Shown one piece after another: positions 1 to 7,105 of a stretch of DNA of 43,383 bases (within the stretch, counting starts at the first letter, position 1; the number at the start of each line of letters is the position of its first letter). The position numbers were made by a program, and so were the translations under genes. The stretch is from a virus. The notes under the pieces were generated by a model that was not told the origin of the DNA, did not search any database, and was given only the letters and a program-made list of their open reading frames with translations. The stretch lies in IMG/VR virus record IMGVR_UViG_3300049733_000221, positions 1 through 43,383 of that record, one strand, 5' to 3'.

Positions 1-37
1 GATCCGCCGGCGCGGCACCTATCCGTGGAGTGCCTGG
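1..37. repeat. Left copy of the terminal overlap
   Basis: These 37 bases match 43347-43383 at 35 of 37 positions (differences at 23 and 36). The overlap lets one open reading frame run from 43306 across the join to 160. This suggests a circular map or terminal redundancy; the two mismatches are most simply end-of-read errors. Confidence 0.85.
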
Positions 38-160
38 GAGATCGCCACCGAGATCGGTGTTTGTCGCCAGACTGTCTACAAGCACATCGCCCGACTCCGC
101 GACATGGGTCACCGCATCGAGGGTGAGCCGCGCATGGGCTTCATGTCGAGGCTGCTTTGA
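2..160 (+). CDS. Small helix-turn-helix protein, C-terminal part (gene crosses the map join)
   Basis: The frame beginning at base 2 continues the gene that starts at 43306 and ends at TGA 158-160, giving about 67 residues when joined. The middle (EIATEIGVCRQTVYKHIARL) has the pattern of a DNA-binding helix-turn-helix, with TVYKHI as likely recognition helix, followed by a short wing-like tail. It may be a small transcription regulator closing the right-arm operon. The last 20 bases overlap the 3' end of the convergent gene at 141-341. The two mismatches between window ends change one residue each (Pro/Thr and Trp/Leu). Function beyond DNA binding is unknown. Confidence 0.7.
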   Translation: MRRRGTYPWSAWEIATEIGVCRQTVYKHIARLRDMGHRIEGEPRMGFMSRLL

Positions 161-341
161 GGTGTGGTCGACGGTTGCCCTGGCGAAGCTCGGCCTTGCG
201 GCGAGCTATTTCATTGTCGACGGCACGCCGCACGAATACGGCGCGCACCTCGCCGCCATACAGCACCTCGTCGATGCGCTCGCCGGTGCCGTCCGGCATC
301 CTGGCGGCAATTGTCTCGATCATCTCGCGGGGACGGTCCAT
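141..341 (-). CDS. Small hypothetical protein on the opposite strand
   Basis: A 66-residue charged protein on the minus strand. It has a clear AGGAG ribosome site about ten bases before ATG 341. It converges on, and overlaps by 20 bases, the gene ending at 160, and diverges from the gene at 460, so it is an isolated minus gene inside plus-strand territory. The residues form a plausible compact helical domain (DEVLYGGEVRAVFVRRAVDN) with a basic tail. No family recognised. The good ribosome site and balanced composition argue that it is real. Confidence 0.6.
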   Translation of the reverse strand: MDRPREMIETIAARMPDGTGERIDEVLYGGEVRAVFVRRAVDNEIARRKAELRQGNRRPHLKAAST

Positions 342-367
342 TTAACTAATCTCCTGTTGCTGTGTTG

Positions 368-384
368 CACACGATCAACGTGTG
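368..384. promoter_or_regulatory. Perfect inverted repeat in a divergent intergenic region
   Basis: CACACG, five bases, CGTGTG lies between the divergent genes starting at 341 (minus) and 460 (plus). Position and symmetry fit an operator for a dimeric regulator; the HTH protein ending at 160 is a nearby candidate. I see no convincing -35/-10 pair in this 118-base gap. Confidence 0.45.
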
Positions 385-459
385 GTCTATGTGTAACCCG
401 ATAACGTGAGTCGAGGCAATGGCGAGCGTTAGCATTAGTCGAAACCTGGGAGATCGATC

Positions 460-852
460 ATGATCGATACCGACAAAGCGAACGGCACGTCCGTTCTTGT
501 CATGCCCACCACAGCTCTGGGCCTCAAGGCGCAGAAGCCGGTGGACATGATCGCCATCATCGAAATGCTCATCCGCGAGCATTACGACGTGGCACAGCCG
601 TTCCTCGCCGCGATGGGCGGGACCGGTCAGGTCATCACCGGCAATCCGCGCGGTGATGAGTGGTACATGGTCAAGGAATTGATGACCATCGCCACAGCCA
701 ACGGCTTCAGCGGCGTCGCCGCCATGACGCCGGACGACTTCCGCCGCAAGGCGCGCTACGCCATCCGGCGTGTCGCTCCCGACGGCCTCACCGTCGGCAA
801 GCTGATGAAGCAGGGTGCGCATCTGCGCATCACGCAGCAGGCAGCCGAATAG
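460..852 (+). CDS. Hypothetical protein, first gene of the left arm
   Basis: A 130-residue protein with start ATG 460, preceded by AAACCTGGGAG, a one-base-insertion variant of the AACCTGGAG leader shared by many plus-strand genes. It is mixed alpha/beta and slightly basic in the C-terminal half (DDFRRKARYAIRRVAPDGL), with no transmembrane segment or recognised motif. It is followed by a strong hairpin at 859-885 and then by the coiled-coil gene at 908. It could be a regulator or host-takeover protein because it leads the replication arm, but nothing in the sequence proves this. Confidence 0.75.
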   Translation: MIDTDKANGTSVLVMPTTALGLKAQKPVDMIAIIEMLIREHYDVAQPFLAAMGGTGQVITGNPRGDEWYMVKELMTIATANGFSGVAAMTPDDFRRKARYAIRRVAPDGLTVGKLMKQGAHLRITQQAAE

Positions 853-858
853 TGCAGA

Positions 859-885
859 TCGGGCCAGGGTGCTCCCCTGGCCCGA
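859..885. terminator. GC-rich hairpin between two genes
   Basis: A perfect 11-base stem (TCGGGCCAGGG with CCCTGGCCCGA) and a 5-base loop, starting six bases after the stop codon and ending four bases before the next AACCTGGAG leader. No T-run follows, so it is not a classical intrinsic terminator; RNA processing or mRNA stabilisation is equally likely. Confidence 0.6.
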
Positions 886-907
886 CCTGAACCTGGAGGA
901 CCCCACC

Positions 908-1834
908 ATGCTACAGATGCCCACCGTCGCAGAGATGATCGTCGAGCGCGCCAAGATCGCGCAGGAGCATTATGCGAAAGCCATCGCCGGCGCGAAGCTG
1001 AACCGCGCCCAGGCGATCACCGGCATCGTCGCCTACGGCCGCGCGCTGCTCGAGGCCGAAGAGCAGAAGCTCAACAACAATCGCAAGTTCAATCAGTGGG
1101 TCAGCGATAACTGCCTCGACGAAGGCGAGCCGTGGAGCGTCGCTGCAGAGCGCCGCGCGGCGATGAACCTCGCCAAGGCGCTGCGCCACGACCGCTCCTT
1201 CATCGACAAGTTCACCGACTGCCCGCACGACATGCCGACCCACGTCTTCGGCTGGTTCCGCAAGGCCCATGGCGGCGTCAAGGCGCGCAAGCCGGACGAG
1301 GCCAACGCGAAGGCCATCGAAGCCATCAAGACGCTCGAGGCGATGGGCGAGACCGTCACCGAGTCGCGCATCGCCGAGCTGTCAGGCGTCGCCGGCGGCA
1401 CCGCCAACAAGGCGTTCAACATCCTGCGCCGCGAGCGCGCGGCGGCGCGAAAGGCGGCGACCGAGACGCTCGAGAAGCTGACCGACGAGCAGTTGCTCGA
1501 GCGCGCCGACTTCACGCCGAAGGCGCGGCTGTCCATCGACAAGGCCATCGAGATCCACCGGCGGCGGCTCGACAAGGCGTTCGAGGCGACCGTCGACGCG
1601 GAGGTGCGCCGCCGCATCGTCGCCGCCGACGAGGCCATGCGCGCCCATAACAAGACGCTGTCGCTCGAGAACACGCAGCTCCGCCAGCAGCTCAACAGCC
1701 GCGCGCTGTTCACCCAGGCAGAGTTCAAGCTGATCCTTATGGCGCTGCATCCTGATAATTCGGCCTCGAGCGAAAACCGCGCTCGAGCGTTCGATCTTGT
1801 CAGGCAGAAGGAAAAACAGTTGGTCAAGCAATAG
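908..1834 (+). CDS. Predicted coiled-coil protein of unknown function
   Basis: A 308-residue protein. The start ATG 908 is chosen because AACCTGGAG (890-898) lies nine bases upstream, although the frame stays open further left. The N-terminal ~100 residues (AEMIVERAKIAQEHYAKAI, then FNQWVSDNCLDEGEPWS) recall phage DUF3102-like proteins that pair an early helix with DNA binding; this likeness is weak. The centre is a long run of heptad-like, Arg/Lys/Glu-rich helix and the end (FTQAEFKLILMALHPD) is a small compact domain. It precedes the RusA gene, so a DNA-associated role is plausible but unproven. Confidence 0.8.
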   Translation: MLQMPTVAEMIVERAKIAQEHYAKAIAGAKLNRAQAITGIVAYGRALLEAEEQKLNNNRKFNQWVSDNCLDEGEPWSVAAERRAAMNLAKALRHDRSFIDKFTDCPHDMPTHVFGWFRKAHGGVKARKPDEANAKAIEAIKTLEAMGETVTESRIAELSGVAGGTANKAFNILRRERAAARKAATETLEKLTDEQLLERADFTPKARLSIDKAIEIHRRRLDKAFEATVDAEVRRRIVAADEAMRAHNKTLSLENTQLRQQLNSRALFTQAEFKLILMALHPDNSASSENRARAFDLVRQKEKQLVKQ

Positions 1835-1843
1835 GAATCGGTC

Positions 1844-1912
1844 GGCGGCGATCCCCTCTCCGCCGCCCGGTACGGTCGGCACCGGTGCCGCCAAAACACA
1901 TCGGTGCCGACC
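1844..1912. other. Two tandem intercistronic hairpins
   Basis: The gap between the coiled-coil gene and the resolvase holds two stems: GGCGGCG/CGCCGCC (1844-1850 with 1861-1867) and a perfect 11-base stem GGTCGGCACCG/CGGTGCCGACC (1874-1884 with 1902-1912). Neither is followed by a T-run. They may act as RNA processing or attenuation sites. Confidence 0.5.
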
Positions 1913-1951
1913 AACGTGCGTTTCCCCACTGACAAACGGAATGGAATCTGC

Positions 1952-2374
1952 GTGAGAATCTGTGAGATCGTCGTCGCGGGCAAGCCGGGGGCTAAAGGCC
2001 GTGTGCGGTTCGTTCGGGCTACTGGTAGGGCGTTCACGCCCGAACGGACCGTCGCATACGAAGGCCGGGTGGCGGCTGCAGCCCAGGTGGCGATGAACGG
2101 GCGGCCACCGGTGGTGGGACCGGTGGCCGTCCGCCTCGATGTCCGGCTGCCGATACCGATCTCCTGGGCCGCCAAGAAAGCCTTCGCGGCGGAGATGGGC
2201 CGCCTGAGGCCCATCGGCAAGCCGGACATCGACAACTATGTGAAGATCCTCGACGCCTGCAACCTGATCGTTTGGGGTGATGACAGTCAGGTAGTAGAGG
2301 TATCCGCGTTTAAACGATATTCCGTTACGCCGGGCATGACCATCACCGTTGACCTCCTCGAGGAGGTCGAATAG
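1952..2374 (+). CDS. rusA: RusA-family Holliday junction resolvase
   Basis: A 140-residue protein predicted to cut four-way DNA junctions made during phage recombination or before packaging. It shows the family layout: an N-terminal strand with GKPGAKGR, and the metal-binding signature KPDIDNYVK followed by WGDDSQVV, with Asp residues that in RusA hold the catalytic magnesium. The GTG at 1952 puts the protein start where family members start; an in-frame GTG at 1904 would add 16 residues without family likeness. A GTTTAAAC palindrome (2308) and a CCGTTAC site (2322) lie inside its 3' end. The helicase gene follows. Confidence 0.85.
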   Translation: MRICEIVVAGKPGAKGRVRFVRATGRAFTPERTVAYEGRVAAAAQVAMNGRPPVVGPVAVRLDVRLPIPISWAAKKAFAAEMGRLRPIGKPDIDNYVKILDACNLIVWGDDSQVVEVSAFKRYSVTPGMTITVDLLEEVE

Positions 2375-2387
2375 CTTAACCGTTCCT

Positions 2388-3767
2388 ATGGAGCTTTATT
2401 CCGTGTCAGCCTTATTCCCGCATCAGGTCACCACCGTCACCTACCTCACCGATCCGCGCCACCCGCACAAATTGCTGTGGGACGAGCAGCGTGTCGGCAA
2501 AACCGCACCCTCAATCATCGCTTCCGGCGAACGCGGCTTCAACCGCGTCCTGGTCGTCACGCCGGTGGCCGGCGTCGGTGTCTGGAAAAAGAATTGGGCG
2601 GAGTGGGACCGCTGGGGCCGCACACCGACGATCATTCCGTGGTCGCTCCTGTCTCGTGACGGTCCGGTGCTCGCCAAGGCGCTTGCCGGTCGTTACGACC
2701 TCGTGATCTTCGACGAAGGTCACTACGCCAAGAATTTCTCGTCGGCGCGCACGAAACGCGCTTACGGCATATTGCGCGGCCGCATGATCGACCAGACCAA
2801 GGCGCTGGCCGCCAGGGCGCTGCATGTCTGGCACCTGACCGGAACGCCGATGCCGCACGATCCTGGCGATGCTTTCAGCGTTCTCGCCACGCTGTTCCCG
2901 CATGTGCTGCAGCCTGATCCTCGCCAGGGCTTCCCCGACGTGACCACGTTCGAGAAGTTCCAGGCGCGCTACTGTGTCACCGCGCTCCGCCTGATCAACG
3001 GGCGGCAGGTGCGCGTCGTGCTGCGCGGGCAGAACACCGACGAGCTCAGGCGGCGGCTTAAAGGTCTGTATTTGCGCCGCCGTCAGTCAGACGTCGGCAT
3101 CAGGCCGGCGTTCTGGGATCTGCTGCCGGTGGAGCTCTCCGGCCACGACCGCGCCCGCCTCGAGGCGGCGATCCAGCAGGACGCCATCGACAGGGCGCTG
3201 AAGCGAGGACCGCTCAGCCTCGTCGGCATGGCCGAGCTAGAGGCGATGCTGGCCCCCGTTCGGAGGATCACCGGCGCTTTCAAAGCCAAGGCGGTGATCG
3301 ATGACGCCGCCGACTTCCTCACCAACACGCCGAACGAGAAATTGGTTGTCGCCTATTGGCACAAGGAGGTCGGCGATGCGCTCAAGCAGGGGCTGTGGAA
3401 GTTCAACCCGGTGCTGGTCGACGGCTCGGTCACCGGCACCATGCGCACGCTCACCGTGGGCAACTTCCAGAACCAGCCGCACATCCGCATCTTTCTCGCT
3501 CAGATTGCGGCCTGCGGCGAGGCTATCGATCTCTCGGCGGCGAGCGAGATGTGGTTCGCGGAATCGACGTTCACGCCGAGCCAAATGGCCCAGATGGGTG
3601 CTCGCATCACCAATTTGAACCAGAAGCGGCAGTGCCTCGTGCGCGTCGCCGCCCTGTCCGATTCCATCGATGAGATGGTGCAATCGCGGCTGCTCGATCT
3701 GAGCCGCTCAATCGCTCACACACTAGGAGAGAACTACCATGAGAATTTCGCTCGTAATCGACTCTGA
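2388..3767 (+). CDS. SNF2-like superfamily 2 DNA helicase/translocase
   Basis: A 459-residue ATPase likely to move along duplex DNA in replication or recombination. Visible motifs: Walker A in DEQRVGKT (near residue 35), motif II DEGH (near 108), motif III LTGTP (near 150). A C-terminal RecA-like half ends in a degenerate motif VI region (QMGARITNLNQKRQ), where SNF2 proteins usually read QxxGRxxRxGQ. It lacks accessory domains, as is usual for phage members. ATG 2388 is used; an in-frame GTG at 2403 has a better-placed TGGAG. The 3' end overlaps the next gene by 29 bases. Confidence 0.85.
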   Translation: MELYSVSALFPHQVTTVTYLTDPRHPHKLLWDEQRVGKTAPSIIASGERGFNRVLVVTPVAGVGVWKKNWAEWDRWGRTPTIIPWSLLSRDGPVLAKALAGRYDLVIFDEGHYAKNFSSARTKRAYGILRGRMIDQTKALAARALHVWHLTGTPMPHDPGDAFSVLATLFPHVLQPDPRQGFPDVTTFEKFQARYCVTALRLINGRQVRVVLRGQNTDELRRRLKGLYLRRRQSDVGIRPAFWDLLPVELSGHDRARLEAAIQQDAIDRALKRGPLSLVGMAELEAMLAPVRRITGAFKAKAVIDDAADFLTNTPNEKLVVAYWHKEVGDALKQGLWKFNPVLVDGSVTGTMRTLTVGNFQNQPHIRIFLAQIAACGEAIDLSAASEMWFAESTFTPSQMAQMGARITNLNQKRQCLVRVAALSDSIDEMVQSRLLDLSRSIAHTLGENYHENFARNRL

Positions 3768-4335
3768 CAGCCTCGACGCCTTCATCGGCGAGTTGCGTCA
3801 GCTCCAGGCGATCTCGCTCGACGGATCGCCGGCCAAGGTCGTCGCCGCCGTGGCGGCCGCCACGCAGAAGCCGAAGGATCCGCACAAGGAGCCCGAGCCG
3901 GAGCGCAAGGACGAGCCTGAGAAGGAGCCTGCGCGCACCGAGCCTCCGGTCGAGGAACAGCAGCCAGCGGCCGCCCAGGCCCCGGTGGAGGCCAAGAAGC
4001 GCCGGGGGCGACCCAAGAAGGAGGAGCCGACCCAGGCCGCTCCTGCGGCTCCGGCTGCGCCCGTAGAGGAGGTGACCCAGGTCGCGCCGAAGACCAACGG
4101 CAAGCAGGCGATCTTTACCCGCGACGACCTGACGGCGGCGTTCAAGGAATACGTCGTCAAGTTCGGTTATGCGGCCGCCTCGAGCGATGTGTCGAAAATG
4201 CTGCAGCAGGCGTTCGGTGCGGGTGTGCGCAAGTCGAGCGACGTCGGCGACGACCACATCGCCGCCGCCATCGATCTGGTCAAGAAGGCGGTGAACGACA
4301 ACCCCTTCAGCCGGAAGGTCGAGGCCAATGGCTAA
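3739..4335 (+). CDS. AT-hook-containing, low-complexity DNA-associated protein
   Basis: A 198-residue protein with start ATG 3739 and GGAGAG about ten bases upstream. The N-terminal 35 residues form a short compact segment. Residues ~45-115 are a Lys/Glu/Pro/Ala linker containing KKRRGRPKKE, a typical AT-hook for the minor groove of AT-rich DNA. The last ~75 residues (from FTRDDLTAAFKEYV) form a folded helical domain. It sits between helicase and nuclease genes, overlapping the nuclease start by eight bases, so it probably helps load or organise replication or recombination proteins. The specific role is unknown. Confidence 0.8.
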   Translation: MRISLVIDSDSLDAFIGELRQLQAISLDGSPAKVVAAVAAATQKPKDPHKEPEPERKDEPEKEPARTEPPVEEQQPAAAQAPVEAKKRRGRPKKEEPTQAAPAAPAAPVEEVTQVAPKTNGKQAIFTRDDLTAAFKEYVVKFGYAAASSDVSKMLQQAFGAGVRKSSDVGDDHIAAAIDLVKKAVNDNPFSRKVEANG

Positions 4336-5632
4336 GGCGCTCGGCAAGCACAAGGACCGGACTCACGCTCAGTGGTCCGCCTCGAGCACCGAGCGCAATT
4401 GGCTGTGCGCGGGAAACCTCGCGCTCAGCATGGACATCGTGCGGTCGCCGGAGAGCAAGGCGGCAGCCTGGGGCACGGCATGTCACGAGATAGCGGAGCG
4501 GCTGTTGAATGGGGCACCTGTTGAGATTGGTGACAAGTTCGAAACCGAGAAATTCGTCTTCTACGCCGATCTCGAGATGCTGGACACGGCCAACGCCTAC
4601 GTGGGCTACATCCGGCACCGTCAAACGATGGGCTACTCCCTCTACGCCGTCGAGCAGCAATTCGATCTCGCCAAGCTCGGCGAGCTCGGCATGGAGTGCG
4701 GCGGCACGGTGGACACCATGCTCTACAACGCCGATACGGAAGACCTCGAGGTGGTCGACCTGAAGACGGGCAAGGGGCACATCGTCGAGGCCACCGGCAA
4801 CCCCCAGGCCAGGACCTATGCCGTCGGCGCGTTGCTGCAGATGGACATGGACCCGACGCCGGTGTCGACGGTAACGACCACCATCGTCCAGCCTCGAGCG
4901 CAGCACCGCGACGGCACCATCCGCTCGGAGACAATCGGCGTCATCGAGCTGCTTGACTGGACCATCGAGCTCGCCACCCGCATCCGCACCACCGCGACTG
5001 CGCTCAAGGTCTACAGCGACGCTCGAGACAGCGGCGTCAAGATGGAAGCCTGGGCGAGCACCTACCTCAACCCGGGCGAGATCCAGTGCACCTTCTGCCC
5101 TGCTGCCGGATCGTGCCCCGCGCTGCGACGCGAGGCGCTCACCATCGCCGGTGCCTGGGAGGACGATTCCGGCGTCCATTACAAGAGCAATCAGTTCCGC
5201 GAGAATTCGGTCGAGGACGTCGAGCGCGACCTTGATCGGTTCGAGGAGCTGGAAGCCTGGATCCGCGAACGCAAGGCGCTGGCGCACGAGATGGCGCGCC
5301 AGGGCTTCAAATTCGACCACTGGCAATTGGTCGAGAAGATCGGGCACCGCAAGTTCACCGTCGGTGCCGAAGAGATCGCCGGCCTGCTGCCGATCCCGCC
5401 GGAGCACAGCCAGCTCTACGACTACAAACTGAAATCCCCTGCCGGGTTCGAGCGGTCGCTCGGCAAGGCCGTCGTCGCCGAGTTTCTCGGCGACGTCATC
5501 GAAAGGCCGGTCATCGGGACCGACCTGATCCGCTCATCGCAGACGACCCGCGAGCCGGTGCTATCCGTCGTGGACCGTTACTTTGTTGAACCTGTTGAGC
5601 CAATGGAGACATATGATGGCACAGGCAAATAG
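4328..5632 (+). CDS. PD-(D/E)XK nuclease, DUF2800 type (Cas4/RecB-like)
   Basis: A 434-residue predicted exonuclease. Core motifs in order: CHEIAERLL (near residue 52), GGTVD (near 126), VVDLKTGKG (near 143, Asp and Lys of the PD-(D/E)XK core) and QARTYA (near 160). A cysteine cluster CTFCPAAGSC (near 253) is of the kind that holds an iron-sulphur cluster in Cas4/AddB-like nucleases. DUF2800 genes are commonly paired with DUF2815 ssDNA-binding genes, exactly as here. Together they probably form a single-strand annealing recombination or end-processing module. A CCGTTAC site lies in its last codons at 5575. Confidence 0.85.
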   Translation: MAKALGKHKDRTHAQWSASSTERNWLCAGNLALSMDIVRSPESKAAAWGTACHEIAERLLNGAPVEIGDKFETEKFVFYADLEMLDTANAYVGYIRHRQTMGYSLYAVEQQFDLAKLGELGMECGGTVDTMLYNADTEDLEVVDLKTGKGHIVEATGNPQARTYAVGALLQMDMDPTPVSTVTTTIVQPRAQHRDGTIRSETIGVIELLDWTIELATRIRTTATALKVYSDARDSGVKMEAWASTYLNPGEIQCTFCPAAGSCPALRREALTIAGAWEDDSGVHYKSNQFRENSVEDVERDLDRFEELEAWIRERKALAHEMARQGFKFDHWQLVEKIGHRKFTVGAEEIAGLLPIPPEHSQLYDYKLKSPAGFERSLGKAVVAEFLGDVIERPVIGTDLIRSSQTTREPVLSVVDRYFVEPVEPMETYDGTGK

Positions 5633-6218
5633 CGGCGACTTCAAGTCGCCTGAGTGCAGGCTGTCCTTCTCGGAGGGCCTGTGGGCACCGACCAGCCAGG
5701 GCGGCGAGGGCGAGCCGAAATACGGCTGCACGCTCATCTTCGACAAGAAGCACGCCGCCGAGCTGATGAAGCAGGTGGTGAAGGTCGTCCACATGAAGTG
5801 GGGCGACAAGGGCGTCGAGCGGCTGAAGGCCGGCCAGATCAAGAACCCGATCTTCAAGGGCGACAGCCCGCAGGCGCACAGCAAGCAGACCGGCGAGCTG
5901 TGGGCCGGCTTCGGGCCCGACGTCGTCTTCATCAGGACCAAGAACAACGCCGATGCGCCGCCGCGCGTGTTGTTTCGTTCGAAGCTGGTCGATGCCACCA
6001 AGGACGAGGTCTATTCGGGCTGCTACGGCTTCGCGGTGCTCAACGCCTATTCGTGGGAGCACCCCACCGGCGGCCTGGGCGTCACCTTCAACATCAGGAT
6101 GTTCCAGAAACTGCGCGACGGCGAGTCGCTCGGCGGCCGGACGCCTGTGGACGTCGACAAGTGGTACGTCGAGACCGGTGACGGCGACGGCGGCGAAGCG
6201 GTCGACATCTTCGGCTGA
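5616..6218 (+). CDS. Single-stranded DNA-binding protein, DUF2815 type (gp2.5-like)
   Basis: A 200-residue protein likely to coat ssDNA in replication and recombination. It matches the DUF2815 pattern: an N-terminal strand GDFKSPECRLSF, a central OB-fold-like stretch, and an acidic tail (TGDGDGGEAVDIFG) like the C-terminal tail through which phage SSBs contact polymerase and helicase. Two adjacent ATGs (5613, 5616) are possible; 5616 gives seven bases from GGAG. It follows the nuclease with a 17-base overlap and precedes a hairpin at 6226-6247. Confidence 0.85.
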   Translation: MAQANSGDFKSPECRLSFSEGLWAPTSQGGEGEPKYGCTLIFDKKHAAELMKQVVKVVHMKWGDKGVERLKAGQIKNPIFKGDSPQAHSKQTGELWAGFGPDVVFIRTKNNADAPPRVLFRSKLVDATKDEVYSGCYGFAVLNAYSWEHPTGGLGVTFNIRMFQKLRDGESLGGRTPVDVDKWYVETGDGDGGEAVDIFG

Positions 6219-6225
6219 CGAAAAA

Positions 6226-6247
6226 GGGGCCGGCGCGAGCCGGCCCC
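6226..6247 (-). terminator. Perfect 9-base hairpin with T-run on the minus strand
   Basis: GGGGCCGGC and GCCGGCCCC close a GCGA loop just after the SSB gene. Five A bases precede it on the plus strand, so a minus-strand transcript would carry hairpin plus TTTTT, an intrinsic terminator. On the plus strand it is only a stable stem. It could stop antisense read-through from the late block. Confidence 0.65.
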
Positions 6248-6284
6248 AAAGTCACATGATCCAATGGACAACCTGGAGACTAGC

Positions 6285-6845
6285 ATGACCAAGAGGGCAT
6301 TCCAGAAATTTGAGCGGGCGGAGGACGATTTCTACCCGACGCCGAGAGAGGCGGTCGACGCATTGTTCCCCTACCTTCTGCGCGACCACTTTCTGCGCGA
6401 CCGCGCCAATCCCTTTGCCGAGCCTTGCTACGGCGACGGCTCCCTGGTCGAGCACTTGGAGACGCGCGGCCTTCAATGCGTCGCCAGGGGCGACATCAAC
6501 AGCGTCGAGGAGCAGCGCGACGCCCGCTACTGGACGAAGGACGACTACAACGGCGCAAAGGTGGTCATCACCAACCCGCCGTGGCGGCACGACATCATGG
6601 TGTCGATCATGGAGCGCCAGTCCGATCATCTGCCGTCCTGGTTCCTGATCTACAGCGACTGGCTGTTCACCCATCAGTCCGCCCTGGCGATGAAGGAACG
6701 CTGCACCGACGTCGTGCCGGTCGGACGGCTGAAATGGATCAAGGGGTCGAAGTCGGTCGGCTTCGACAATTGCTGCTGGGTGCGGATGTGGAAGGACAAG
6801 CCGTTCGGCCACAGCCCCGCCAAGTTCTGGCCGATGCGGCCATGA
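6285..6845 (+). CDS. DNA N6-adenine methyltransferase-like protein
   Basis: A 186-residue protein with start ATG 6285, six bases after AACCTGGAG (6270-6278). It shows a degenerate SAM-binding motif (FAEPCYGDGSL, near residue 46) and the catalytic TNPPW (near 96), the NPPW/NPPY type of amino-methyltransferases acting on adenine or cytosine. It is short and has no target-recognition domain, like other stand-alone phage enzymes. It may modify phage DNA to evade host restriction. No cognate endonuclease gene is nearby. The substrate base is inferred from the motif only. Confidence 0.8.
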   Translation: MTKRAFQKFERAEDDFYPTPREAVDALFPYLLRDHFLRDRANPFAEPCYGDGSLVEHLETRGLQCVARGDINSVEEQRDARYWTKDDYNGAKVVITNPPWRHDIMVSIMERQSDHLPSWFLIYSDWLFTHQSALAMKERCTDVVPVGRLKWIKGSKSVGFDNCCWVRMWKDKPFGHSPAKFWPMRP

Positions 6846-7105
6846 CCCACGATGACGACGATCCTGGTGAACGCGAACGTGTTTTTGCCAGGATTGCGCC
6901 GCTGGTCATGGCCTTCGCCATCGAACACGATTGGCGCGCCTATCATGCGGAAGACTTGCGGGTCTACGTGCTCGAGCGCGACCCCGGCATCGCGCCCGAC
7001 AGCCCCGGCCGCATCATGCGAGAATTACGGCTGCGCGGAAAGCTCGACTACGTCGTGCTCAACCGGCGGCAGTCGCTGTATTTCCTAACAGGGGTGACAC
7101 GGTGA
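6842..7105 (+). CDS. Small hypothetical protein upstream of DNA polymerase
   Basis: An 87-residue protein starting at ATG 6842, overlapping the methyltransferase stop by four bases. The N-terminus is acidic (MTHDDDDPGERE). The C-terminal half (SPGRIMRELRLRGKLDYVVL followed by NRRQSLYFL) looks like a small winged-helix fold: helix, then two strands. Its stop overlaps the polymerase GTG start (GTGA), implying translational coupling. It may be a DNA-binding accessory of the replisome; no named family recognised. Confidence 0.75.
   Translation: MTHDDDDPGERERVFARIAPLVMAFAIEHDWRAYHAEDLRVYVLERDPGIAPDSPGRIMRELRLRGKLDYVVLNRRQSLYFLTGVTR

Noticed and set aside
30-404. 124-codon plus-strand frame at the left end
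   Set aside because: Out of frame with the HTH gene that crosses the join, and no ribosome site; the minus gene at 141-341 explains part of the same DNA better.
1093-2235. 380-codon minus-strand open frame opposite the coiled-coil and RusA genes
   Set aside because: Ser/Arg/Ala-rich shadow composition; the plus frames have leaders and a recognisable family.
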